Positions 1-6,567 of a stretch of 16,160 nucleotides of DNA are shown in pieces. Below the pieces are notes generated by a model. It had not been told where the DNA came from, did no database searches, and saw only the letters and a program-made list of their open reading frames with translations. Position 1 is the stretch's first letter, and the number at the start of each line of letters is the position of its first letter. Position numbers and translations under genes: made by a program. This DNA is from BMS3Bbin11 sp034659075 (GTDB taxonomy: Bacteria > Pseudomonadota > Gammaproteobacteria > BMS3Bbin11), in the NCBI GenBank assembly GCA_034659075.1, contig JAYEGM010000069.1, forward strand, positions 1 through 16,160, in the 5' to 3' direction.

Positions 1-1
1 C

Positions 2-40
2 ATACTCAAGGCGCTAGGGATAGAACGCCTGAAAGATTAA
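2..40 (+). CDS. C-terminal end of an upstream gene (partial)
   Basis: The frame beginning at base 2 reads ILKALGIERLKD and then stops with TAA at 38-40. The composition looks like a normal protein C-terminus. A strong plus-strand terminator starts 26 bases later, as expected for a gene ending here. Frame 3 stops at once, and frame 1 runs to 57 with a less protein-like, Pro-ending sequence. Too little is visible to name the gene. It could be chance coding, so confidence is low. Confidence 0.4.
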   Translation: MLKALGIERLKD

Positions 41-65
41 CATTTTATCCTCCCTAAGATGTTTT

Positions 66-94
66 GGCGCACCTGCCCGGGTGCGCCTTTTTTT
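66..94 (+). terminator. Rho-independent terminator
   Basis: An 8-bp perfect stem, GGCGCACC (66-73) with GGTGCGCC (80-87), encloses a six-base loop and is followed by seven T (88-94). It is oriented to end transcription of the plus-strand gene whose tail lies at 2-40. There is no A tract before the stem, so it is not a good terminator for the thioredoxin gene on the other strand. Confidence 0.88.
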
Positions 95-166
95 GGATTA
101 ATGCGCAGGTTTAAGGACTATCTTTTATGACTTATGAAAAACCAGGAACAAAAACTAAAATCGGTT

Positions 167-541
167 TTACGCCTGCTTCTTCTTTTCCTGTTCAGTGATT
201 TCCGCTCTAACCTTTTCCATATCCAGCTGCTTAACCTTATCGATAAGCTCATCAAGCTGCGGTCCAGCCATCATACCGGGTTGTGAATAAAGGATTATTT
301 TCTCACGGAAGATCATCAGCGTTGGTATAGAGCGAATCTGAAAGGATGCACCAAGCTCCTGTTCTTCCTCGGTGTTTACCTTGGCGAACACGATTCCCTC
401 ATGTTTTTCAGAAACTTCCTCATAAATGGGGGCAAAATTCTTACATGGACCACACCACTCCGCCCAGAAGTCGATAATGACGATATCGTTGTCGTTAACG
501 GTATCGCTGAATGTGTCTTTTGTTAGATTAACTGTAGCCAT
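167..541 (-). CDS. Thioredoxin family protein
   Basis: This 124-residue single-domain thioredoxin is expected to reduce disulfides in cytosolic proteins or act as a redox co-chaperone. There is no signal peptide. The active site is WCGPC (residues 29-33), preceded by the typical FWAEW, and the cis-proline lies in RSIPTLMIF (Pro73). The core ends near residue 105 and a charged tail rich in E and K follows, longer than in the roughly 108-residue classical TrxA. The ATG at 541 is preceded by AAGGAAG at good spacing. It is a stand-alone gene: the next gene upstream, thrH, lies 150 bp away across a low-complexity stretch. The fold and active site are certain. The physiological partner is unknown, so no trx letter is assigned. 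Confidence 0.95.
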   Translation of the reverse strand: MATVNLTKDTFSDTVNDNDIVIIDFWAEWCGPCKNFAPIYEEVSEKHEGIVFAKVNTEEEQELGASFQIRSIPTLMIFREKIILYSQPGMMAGPQLDELIDKVKQLDMEKVRAEITEQEKKKQA

Positions 542-622
542 GATGTCTTCCTTAAAATGTCGTTGTTTCGGGGAGTTTAACAGTCTTGCTATTAAAAGCA
601 GGTGATAATGTCACATAAAGGC

Positions 623-687
623 AGTTTCAAGTTTCAAGACTAAAGACAAAAAAGAATGTTGTTCCCCTGGAACCTGGATCCTGGAAC
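623..687. repeat. Heptad-phased low-complexity intergenic repeat (GTTTCAA / CCTGGAA type)
   Basis: Between thrH and the thioredoxin gene, the sequence runs in 7-base units: GTTTCAA twice in direct succession near 624-637, then GACTAAA-like units. After a spacer come three CCTGGAA-like units (CCTGGAA, CCTGGAT, CCTGGAA) at about 666-686. The two halves can pair imperfectly if wobble pairs are allowed. The stretch lies just past the thrH stop codon. It resembles the GTTTTAC-type stretches elsewhere in the window in period and location but not in unit sequence. Confidence 0.6.
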
Positions 688-691
688 TTTA

Positions 692-1303
692 TTACGAATC
701 TATCCTTTTGTCCGCATTCAGGAATGCCTGTTTTAGTTCTTCGTAGTTATTGGTCACTGGAAACTGCGGGAATTCGTCTATAACATTTTGCGGCGGCGAG
801 AAGAGAATTCCGGCATCGGCTTCATTCAGCATGCTGGTATCGTTATAGGAATCCCCAGCGGCGATAACTTTATAGTTCAGGCCGTGGAAGGCCTGCACGG
901 CTTTGCGTTTCTGGTCCTGCTGGCGCAGGCGGTAGTTGGCAATGTAGTCTTCTTTGATTTCCAGATTGTGACAGAAAAGCGTTGGTGAACCTAATTGCCG
1001 CATCAATGGCATACCGAATTCATAAAAGGTATCTGACAGGATAATCAGCTGATAGCGTTCACGCAGCCAGTCAAGAAACTCTCTGGCGCCGGGTAATGGG
1101 CCCATATCATCTATGACTGACTGGATGACAGACAGTTTCAGATCATGTTTATCCAGCACCTTCAGCCGATGCGTCATCAGTTCGTCATAATCAGGAATGT
1201 CACGTGTGGTCAGGCGCAGGTCATCAATACCTGTCAATTCTGCGACATTGATCCATATTTCAGGGACAAGCACACCTTCCAGGTCCAGGCAGGCCAGTTT
1301 CAT
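692..1303 (-). CDS. thrH: Bifunctional phosphoserine phosphatase / homoserine phosphotransferase ThrH
   Basis: This is a HAD-superfamily enzyme of 203 residues. The family dephosphorylates phosphoserine in serine biosynthesis and can move the phosphate to homoserine, bypassing ThrB on the way to threonine. The N-terminus, MKLACLDLEGVLVPEIW, carries the ThrH form of motif I (DLEGV, with Glu where most HAD phosphatases have Asp). Motif II is the Ser of LSDTFYEF, the Lys motif lies around QKRKAV, and motif IV is AAGDSYND. Length and sequence match, from memory, the Pseudomonas ThrH. The open frame extends 17 codons further upstream, but this ATG at 1303 has GGAGAG before it and fits the family start. 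It lies 63 bp after nfeD and may be the last gene of a qmcA-nfeD-thrH transcript. Confidence 0.94.
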   Translation of the reverse strand: MKLACLDLEGVLVPEIWINVAELTGIDDLRLTTRDIPDYDELMTHRLKVLDKHDLKLSVIQSVIDDMGPLPGAREFLDWLRERYQLIILSDTFYEFGMPLMRQLGSPTLFCHNLEIKEDYIANYRLRQQDQKRKAVQAFHGLNYKVIAAGDSYNDTSMLNEADAGILFSPPQNVIDEFPQFPVTNNYEELKQAFLNADKRIDS

Positions 1304-1366
1304 AGTTAAGCTCTCCGGTATAGGGTTGCAGGCACTTAGCCAGCGCGTCAACAATTAGGAGCGGGA

Positions 1367-1816
1367 TTATGCCTGTTTTACACGAAGAATCGTACCTTCC
1401 ATTCCTTCAACAGTCACCTGTACCCCGGATTCCATGTCAGGCCCGCTTACGCGCCATACAGTATCATCAATATTAAGTCGGCCTATACCGTCAACGATGG
1501 GGTCGGTAAGCGTGAATTGACGTCCTATATACTGGCTGCCACGCCGATTGAGGGTGGATGGTGTTTCTTTGCGGTGATGCCTTGCCAGCCAGATTCTTGA
1601 AACAATGATGCTGATAATTGAAAATACGGCGTACAGGGTTAACTGTGATTCCCATGACATGTCGGGAAAAATCAGGAGTACCAGACCTACCACGGCTGCA
1701 GATATTCCCATCCACAGGAAGAAAGTGCCGGCCACCAGTATTTCGACAGTAACAAGCACTACTGCAAGTACCAGCCAGTTCCAGTAAACGATATCTTCTA
1801 GCATGGAGAAGTCCAT
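1367..1816 (-). CDS. NfeD family membrane protein (YbbJ-like)
   Basis: This 149-residue short-form NfeD protein has hydrophobic segments at about residues 10-30, 33-50 and 57-76. A soluble C-terminal part follows (about 93-149) and has the look of the NfeD OB-fold, with alternating hydrophobic strands such as VWRVSGPDMESGVQVTVEGMEGTILRV. NfeD proteins are membrane partners of SPFH/stomatin proteins, and the two genes are usually adjacent. Here the start codon overlaps the qmcA stop codon by one base as TAATG, which implies translational coupling. No protease domain is present, unlike long NfeD forms. The family is clear. The biochemical role, often linked to membrane quality control or microdomains, is not established. 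Confidence 0.92.
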   Translation of the reverse strand: MDFSMLEDIVYWNWLVLAVVLVTVEILVAGTFFLWMGISAAVVGLVLLIFPDMSWESQLTLYAVFSIISIIVSRIWLARHHRKETPSTLNRRGSQYIGRQFTLTDPIVDGIGRLNIDDTVWRVSGPDMESGVQVTVEGMEGTILRVKQA

Positions 1817-2730
1817 TATGCGCCCTCTTTGCCAAATGTCTTTTTGGCTATCTCTGAGATCCCTCCCAGGGCACCAATGACGCTGGATGCCTCCAGCGGC
1901 ATCAATACCAGTTTCTCGTTATCTGCTGAGGCGATATCTTTTAAGGCTTCTACGTACTTTTGCGCGACAAAATAGTTCAGGGCCTGTACGTCACCCTGAG
2001 CAATAGCCTTCGACACGACATGTGTCGCCCGGGCTTCTGCTTCTGCCAGACGTTCGCGGCCTTCAGCTTCACGGAAAGCGGCTTCCTTTTTGCCTTCCGC
2101 ATCCAGTACGACGGCCAGTTTTTCACCTTCAGCACGTAGTATTTCTGCAGCCCGGTCACCTTCGGCATCAAGAATCTGTGCACGCTTGTCACGTTCAGCC
2201 TTCATCTGACGCGCCATTGATTCGACCAGGTCGGCAGGCGGTGTAATGTCCTTGATTTCTATTCGCGTGACCTTGACGCCCCAGGGGGTTGTTGCATCAT
2301 CAACTACCTTTAACAGGGCGTGGTTGATGACATCACGTTTGGACAACAGTTCATCAAGGTCCATTGATCCCATCACGGTACGGATATTGGTCATGGTCAG
2401 GTTCATGATGGCAAGTTCAAGATTATTGACTTCATAAGAGGCCTGCGCGGCGTCAACAACCTGAAAAAAAACAACACCATCTACTGTTACCATCGCGTTG
2501 TCCCGGGTGATGACCTCCTGAGACGGAACATTCATGACCTGCTCCATCATATTCATTTTAGTGCCGACCTTGTCGACAAAGGGAATGATAAGGTTTAAGC
2601 CCGGTTGTAGCGTTTTGCGGTACTTTCCGAATCGTTCAATGGTAAATTCTGTGCCCTGGGAAACGGTTTTTACACCGGCAATGATGATGACGATGCTGAG
2701 TACAACAAAAACAATGACAAATTCAGTCAT
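1816..2730 (-). CDS. qmcA: SPFH/stomatin-like membrane protein (QmcA family)
   Basis: This 304-residue protein has one N-terminal membrane segment (residues 4-22) and then an SPFH/band-7 domain (about 23-180), with the typical GTEFTIERFGKYRKTLQPGLN stretch and WGVKVTRIEIKDITPP. A long helical region follows, in which the triplet AEG recurs at residues 189, 200, 211 and 222: an exact 11-residue period, as in stomatin coiled coils that drive oligomer formation. The C-terminal part includes VLMPLEASSVIGALGG. E. coli QmcA (YbbK) has the same layout and also pairs with an NfeD protein. The ATG at 2730 has GGAGAG upstream. Such proteins form large ring or cage complexes at the inner membrane and associate with proteases such as FtsH; the latter is family knowledge, not seen here. 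Confidence 0.94.
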   Translation of the reverse strand: MTEFVIVFVVLSIVIIIAGVKTVSQGTEFTIERFGKYRKTLQPGLNLIIPFVDKVGTKMNMMEQVMNVPSQEVITRDNAMVTVDGVVFFQVVDAAQASYEVNNLELAIMNLTMTNIRTVMGSMDLDELLSKRDVINHALLKVVDDATTPWGVKVTRIEIKDITPPADLVESMARQMKAERDKRAQILDAEGDRAAEILRAEGEKLAVVLDAEGKKEAAFREAEGRERLAEAEARATHVVSKAIAQGDVQALNYFVAQKYVEALKDIASADNEKLVLMPLEASSVIGALGGISEIAKKTFGKEGA

Positions 2731-2828
2731 AGATAAACTCTCCGTGATTGATGTATCTGGATACAGACATCCTGATTTTTTATATGATTGTATACCATAA
2801 AGCTGCTTATTTTCTCGCAGCAGAACCA

Positions 2829-2890
2829 GTTAAAAGCTAAAAGTTTAAAGGGGAAGGTGTTTATGTGACGTCTTGCTTTTCACTTTTTAA
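2829..2890. repeat. Heptad-phased inverted repeat (GTTAAAA / GCTTTTC type)
   Basis: At the 3' end of the lipoprotein gene, the left arm reads GTTAAAA, GCTAAAA, GTTTAAA in 7-base steps from 2829. The right arm (2876-2890) is CTTTTCACTTTTTAA. AAAAG at 2839-2843 pairs with CTTTT at 2876-2880, and AAAAG at 2832-2836 pairs with CTTTT at 2883-2887 across two mismatches. The arm overlaps the stop codon of the lipoprotein gene. It could act as a weak transcription barrier on the minus strand, but there is no clean T tract. Period and position link it to the other heptad stretches in this window. Confidence 0.5.
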
Positions 2891-3213
2891 TGGATATGAA
2901 CTCTGACTAGTCGCACTGTTCCACGTTTTTCATCTTCATAATGAATCGAATCATTATTTTCAAACTCGTAGATAATCGCATTTTTACTGGCCGACACACG
3001 AACCTTGTTTTCGCGTATCTGGTAGACAACAGTTACCACCTTTCCGTTAATGCGCATAGTAGACGGGGTGAATTCAATAATATGGTCTGTCTTTTCTGCT
3101 GCAGTGGAGACCTCCTGCCACTGACCAAGTAGTGGATTGTCTTGAGGATTGCAGCCCGTCAGCAAAAGTATAAACAGGAGTATGGCAGTGCTAAGGTGAA
3201 TTCTTTTCATCAT
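2887..3213 (-). CDS. Small predicted lipoprotein
   Basis: This 108-residue protein begins with a lipoprotein signal: positive charge at KR, a hydrophobic core (ILLFILLL) and the lipobox LLTGC with Cys21 as the predicted lipidated residue. The mature part of about 88 residues starts with a Pro/Asn linker and LLGQWQEV. It then alternates short hydrophobic and polar stretches, suggesting a small beta-rich domain of the (L)xGxW lipocalin-like style, ending in RLVRVHIH. Asn at mature position 2 rather than Asp leaves outer-membrane targeting likely. The start could be the first or second of two adjacent ATG codons; no strong ribosome site is seen. It is divergent from the sensor kinase gene. The family is not recognised. 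Confidence 0.78.
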   Translation of the reverse strand: MMKRIHLSTAILLFILLLTGCNPQDNPLLGQWQEVSTAAEKTDHIIEFTPSTMRINGKVVTVVYQIRENKVRVSASKNAIIYEFENNDSIHYEDEKRGTVRLVRVHIH

Positions 3214-3282
3214 GGAGCTGTTTTTAGCATAACTGCCAGTATAAAGTATGTAAAATTATGTTCCGGGCACCTCGAAGTGACC

Positions 3283-3357
3283 ATGAATAAGCCTCTTGAG
3301 TCCAAATCATGTCATACATTCAATTCGATTATTCGAGCTGCCCTTAAACGAGCTTAA
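3283..3357 (+). CDS. Possible 24-residue leader ORF coupled to the sensor kinase
   Basis: A short frame starts with ATG at 3283 (MNKPLESKSC...) and ends with TAA at 3355-3357, whose last A is also the first base of the kinase start codon (TAATG). The peptide is basic (LKRA at the end), with no obvious signal or membrane character. The upstream ribosome site is poor (GAAGTGA). The same TAATG junction couples qmcA to nfeD in this window. It could be a translated leader that feeds ribosomes to the kinase start, which itself has only a weak ribosome site, or it could be chance. No homologue is recognised. Confidence 0.25.
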   Translation: MNKPLESKSCHTFNSIIRAALKRA

Positions 3358-5795
3358 TGATGAGCCTCTACCCTTTACATTTTTTGACTGGATTTCGCCT
3401 GCTACTGCTGCTTCTGTCTGCTGCATGTTATTTTCAGGCGCTGCCCGTATTGGCACAGCAGGAGAGTACGGCCGTGCGCATTGGTGTGCTCGCTTTCCGT
3501 GGCCATCAGCAGGCCATGTCGCGCTGGCAGCCGATGGCTGATTACCTGAATGTAAATTTACCCGGTATTCGTTTCAAGATAGTGCCGCTTAATATGCAAC
3601 AGCTACGCAAAGCGACAGCAGCTGAAGATATAGACTTTGTTCTGACCAACCCGGGAAATTATGTTCTGCTTGAATCGAGATATGGTGCTTCAAGGATAGC
3701 AACCTTAAAACGTCACTGGCAGGGGCATGATTATTCCCGCTTTGGTGCCGTTATTTTTACCCGCCGCGATGATCCTGATATTAAATCTCTTAAAGATCTC
3801 AAAGGACACTCACTAATGATTGTAAACAATCATGCTTTTGGTGGTTTTCAGATGGCCTGGCGTGAACTGAAAGATGCAGGTGTAGACCCGTTCAAGGATA
3901 TCGCTGAACTGAAGTTTAATGGTTTCCCGCAGGATAATATCGTACATGCAGTGATGGACGGAGAGGTTGATGCGGGGACTGTTCGTACCGGCATACTGGA
4001 AAATATGGCACTGAATGGTAAAGTGGAACTGGATAAAATACGCGTGCTGGAAGACCGTAATGTTGAGGGCTTTCAGTTTTTACTCAGTACCCGCCTGTAT
4101 CCTGAATGGCCATTGGCAAAACTCAAGCATACACCTGATGCCCTGGCCAGCAAACTGGTTGTTGCACTGCTGTCGGCACCAGAAGGTGCATTTTCGCTGT
4201 CGGGCACTGACTGGGTAAGCTGGACGATTCCGCTGGATTACTCAACTGTTAACGAGCTGATGCGCGAGCTTCGTATTGGGCCGTATCTTCCTGACGCACA
4301 ACTTTCTTTAAGCCAAACAATAAAAGAATATGCATATTGGTTGATAATGATCATGATAGTGCTTTTCAGCCTGGCACTGCTAAGTCTTTTTGTACTGAGA
4401 GTTAATCGCAGACTGGTAGATACCCAGCATATCCTGCAGGATGAGATTGCCGAGCGCATTGTGGCGCAGGAAACATTAAATGAGAACAAGCACTTTCTTG
4501 AGCAGCGCGTAGTAGAGCGCACGGCGAGCCTGGCAGAATTGAATTCTTCTTTGCAGCATAGCGAAATGACCTTACGCGAATTGAACAGGATAGTTGCCGA
4601 CTTTCCTGTCCCGCTGGAAGAAAAAATAAGGTCCCTGATAGAGCTGGGCAGAAAGCACTTCGGTTTTGCCACCGCCAGTCTCTACCAGCGCAATGATGAT
4701 GGTATCTCATTGGTGATGATGGCGGGGGTTGAACCTGATACAGCTGCTATTTCAGGTTCGGTAGACCAGACAACAAGACTACCAGCAGGCATGGGCATCG
4801 ATGAATTTGATGAAATGATGCAGGATGATGACGTCCTGCTGGCTGAAAAGTCTTTTCCAGTAGATGACAGTGCACAGGGTGAAGCAGGTCAATTATTGTC
4901 CTGTGTAGCGGTAAAAGTGCTGGTGGAAGGCAAGCCATATGGGATTTTATGCCTTGCTGATTACCAGGAAGAGGGCCGAAACCTGGGTGAAGTGGACCGC
5001 GACATATTGCAGTTGATTGCCGACTGGCTGGGTATGGAAATCGCCCGCAAACATGTCGGTGACAGGGAACAGCAGCACCTGTCTGATCTCGCTCATGTTA
5101 CCCGTTTGAGCACGATGGGAGAGATGGCATCGGGTCTGGCACATGAGCTGAATCAGCCGCTGACGGCAATTGCTAATTATTTACGCGGCTGCCAGCGACG
5201 AATTGACAGGGATAACCTGGAAGTGGCTGAGCTTACTGCAATAATGCAGCAGTCAATACAGGAGGCAGAAAGAGCAGCCGAAATCATACGCCGTATGCGC
5301 GCATTTGTTAACAAGGAGGATCCGCATCATGAGCGTGTTGATATCAATGAGTTGATCACGCGGGTTAGCAATTTTCTAAGAAGTGAAATGGAAAGAAAAT
5401 CAATCGCCCTGCGACTTTCACTTGCTAAAAATCTTCCGATTCTTATCGTTGATGCTATTCAGATTGAACAGGTCCTGCTGAATTTGCTGCGCAATGCCAT
5501 CGATGCAGTGCATGCACCCTGGCAGGGCGAAAAAATGATTGAGGTGGTGTCGTCTATGGCAGCGACTGACAGGGTTCATATAGAAGTGAGAGATACCGGC
5601 AGTGGTTTACCTGTAGGAGAACAGCAACAGATATTTGATCCGTTCTACACCACAAAAGATGAAGGTATGGGCATGGGGCTCTCGATCAGCCGTACCATTA
5701 TAGAAGCGCATGGAGGGACTATGTATACTGATAGTTCAGAGCGATACACGATTGTTGGGTTTACTCTGCCTCAACCCGGAGATGCTTGTGAGTGA
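3357..5795 (+). CDS. Sensor histidine kinase with PhnD-like periplasmic domain and GAF domain (TtrS-like)
   Basis: An 812-residue membrane sensor kinase. It has a signal or anchor segment (about residues 12-33) and then a PhnD-type solute-binding domain (about 38-290) with family features such as RIGVLAFRG, DFVLTNPGNYV and the SLKDLKG...FGGFQMAWREL stretch. A transmembrane helix (about 325-348), a long coiled coil (350-410) and a GAF-like domain (about 416-565, with YGILCLAD and DILQLIADWLGMEI) follow. The kinase core has the FixL-type H box AHELNQPLTAI (His596), N box NLLRNAIDA (Asn713), DTGSGLP, FDPFYTTK and GMGMGLS. Salmonella TtrS, the tetrathionate sensor, has the same periplasmic domain and kinase but lacks the inserted GAF, so this protein has a second, cytoplasmic input. 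The ligand is unknown. The next gene encodes its response regulator. The start at 3357 is chosen for the signal segment. Confidence 0.93.
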   Translation: MMSLYPLHFLTGFRLLLLLLSAACYFQALPVLAQQESTAVRIGVLAFRGHQQAMSRWQPMADYLNVNLPGIRFKIVPLNMQQLRKATAAEDIDFVLTNPGNYVLLESRYGASRIATLKRHWQGHDYSRFGAVIFTRRDDPDIKSLKDLKGHSLMIVNNHAFGGFQMAWRELKDAGVDPFKDIAELKFNGFPQDNIVHAVMDGEVDAGTVRTGILENMALNGKVELDKIRVLEDRNVEGFQFLLSTRLYPEWPLAKLKHTPDALASKLVVALLSAPEGAFSLSGTDWVSWTIPLDYSTVNELMRELRIGPYLPDAQLSLSQTIKEYAYWLIMIMIVLFSLALLSLFVLRVNRRLVDTQHILQDEIAERIVAQETLNENKHFLEQRVVERTASLAELNSSLQHSEMTLRELNRIVADFPVPLEEKIRSLIELGRKHFGFATASLYQRNDDGISLVMMAGVEPDTAAISGSVDQTTRLPAGMGIDEFDEMMQDDDVLLAEKSFPVDDSAQGEAGQLLSCVAVKVLVEGKPYGILCLADYQEEGRNLGEVDRDILQLIADWLGMEIARKHVGDREQQHLSDLAHVTRLSTMGEMASGLAHELNQPLTAIANYLRGCQRRIDRDNLEVAELTAIMQQSIQEAERAAEIIRRMRAFVNKEDPHHERVDINELITRVSNFLRSEMERKSIALRLSLAKNLPILIVDAIQIEQVLLNLLRNAIDAVHAPWQGEKMIEVVSSMAATDRVHIEVRDTGSGLPVGEQQQIFDPFYTTKDEGMGMGLSISRTIIEAHGGTMYTDSSERYTIVGFTLPQPGDACE

Positions 5796-6411
5796 AGAAA
5801 AAGAAGCAATTGTTTTTATTGTTGACGATGATGCCAGCGTCAGAGATTCTCTGCGCTGGTTGATTGAATCTGTACAGTTATCTGTGCGGTGTTTTGCCAC
5901 AGCACAGGAGTTTCTGGATGGCTATGACAATCAGCAGACAGGCTGTGTTGTGCTGGATGTGCGCATGCCTGGAATCAGTGGGCTTGATCTGCAGGAAGAA
6001 TTAAAGCAGCAGAATTTTGTTTTGCCGGTGATAATAATTACCGGACATGCGGATGTACCCATGGCTGTGCGGGCATTCAAGTCCGGTGTTTTTGATTTTA
6101 TCGAGAAGCCTTTCAATGATCAGCGCCTGATTGACAGAATTCAGCAGGCAATAGAAAAAAGTCGCAGCCAGAAAGTAAGCATACAGCGCCGTCAGGATGC
6201 TCGTGACCGTCTGAAGAAGCTAAGTAGCCGGGAAAAACAGGTGCTGGACTGCATCGTTGCCGGTTATTCAAACAAAACTATGGCCCGTGAGCTTGACATA
6301 AGTGTAAAAACTGTTGAAACGCATCGTGCCAACCTGATGTCAAAAATGAAAGCCGGCTCTGTCTCAGAACTGGTGCGGATTTCGTTGCTGGCAGAAAGAG
6401 GAAAGGAGTAG
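5788..6411 (+). CDS. FixJ/TtrR-type response regulator (receiver plus LuxR-type HTH)
   Basis: This 207-residue regulator has an N-terminal receiver domain (about 8-125) with the acidic pair DDD at 13-15, phospho-acceptor Asp57 in VVLDVRMPG, Thr85 in IIITGHADVPMA and Lys107 in IEKPF. A LuxR/FixJ-type helix-turn-helix (about 143-205, LSSREKQVLDCIVAGYSNK and VKTVETHRANL) follows. It is the natural partner of the kinase encoded just upstream. The frame is open further 5'. The GTG at 5788 is preferred because GGAG (5778-5781) sits six bases before it, whereas the in-frame ATG at 5782 directly abuts GGAG. With this start the gene overlaps the kinase by 8 bases, implying coupled translation. Phosphorylation should let it dimerise on DNA; its target may be the palindrome at 6477-6492 (inference). 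Confidence 0.93.
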   Translation: MSEEKEAIVFIVDDDASVRDSLRWLIESVQLSVRCFATAQEFLDGYDNQQTGCVVLDVRMPGISGLDLQEELKQQNFVLPVIIITGHADVPMAVRAFKSGVFDFIEKPFNDQRLIDRIQQAIEKSRSQKVSIQRRQDARDRLKKLSSREKQVLDCIVAGYSNKTMARELDISVKTVETHRANLMSKMKAGSVSELVRISLLAERGKE

Positions 6412-6412
6412 C

Positions 6413-6465
6413 TTTACGTATTACGTATTAGGTTTTCAGCTTTTACGTAAAACGTAATACGTAAA
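6413..6465. repeat. Heptad-phased inverted repeat (GTTTTAC / GTAAAAC type)
   Basis: Two bases past the response regulator stop codon, positions 6413-6433 pair with 6445-6465: 21 positions with only two mismatches, leaving an 11-base loop. Both arms are made of 7-base units close to GTATTAC or GTAAAAC. There is no T tract directly after the stem, so it is not a textbook Rho-independent terminator. It could still stabilise mRNA 3' ends or block exonucleases. Related stretches follow the ABC exporter, the DUF302 gene and rluE. Confidence 0.8.
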
Positions 6466-6476
6466 ACGACTCTTTT

Positions 6477-6492
6477 TCAGGGTATACCCTGA
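6477..6492. promoter_or_regulatory. Perfect 16-bp palindrome, candidate operator
   Basis: TCAGGGTATACCCTGA is a perfect inverted repeat with no spacer, 76 bases before the start codon of the solute-binding-protein gene and just downstream of the response regulator gene. A further half-site CCCTGA lies at 6527-6532. Size, symmetry and position suit a dimeric regulator, and the neighbouring FixJ/TtrR-type regulator is the obvious candidate. That link is inference; I do not recognise the sequence as a known site. Confidence 0.45.
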
Positions 6493-6567
6493 CCCCTCTC
6501 CCAAAACAACCTAATAGTTTTTCTGTCCCTGATCGTCTTTAATACTCAGCATCAAAGGGAAGGATCA

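Noticed and set aside
1304..1354. N-terminal extension of thrH by 17 codons
   Set aside because: The ThrH family starts at the MKLACLDLEG position, and GGAGAG precedes that ATG.
5710..5787. Longer N-terminus for the response regulator starting inside the kinase gene
   Set aside because: It would overlap the kinase by 86 bases and add a Leu-rich stretch not found in receivers; GGAG is best placed for the GTG at 5788.
6413..6465. CRISPR array or tRNA-like structure
   Set aside because: Units are only 7 bases long with no spacers, and no tRNA features are present.
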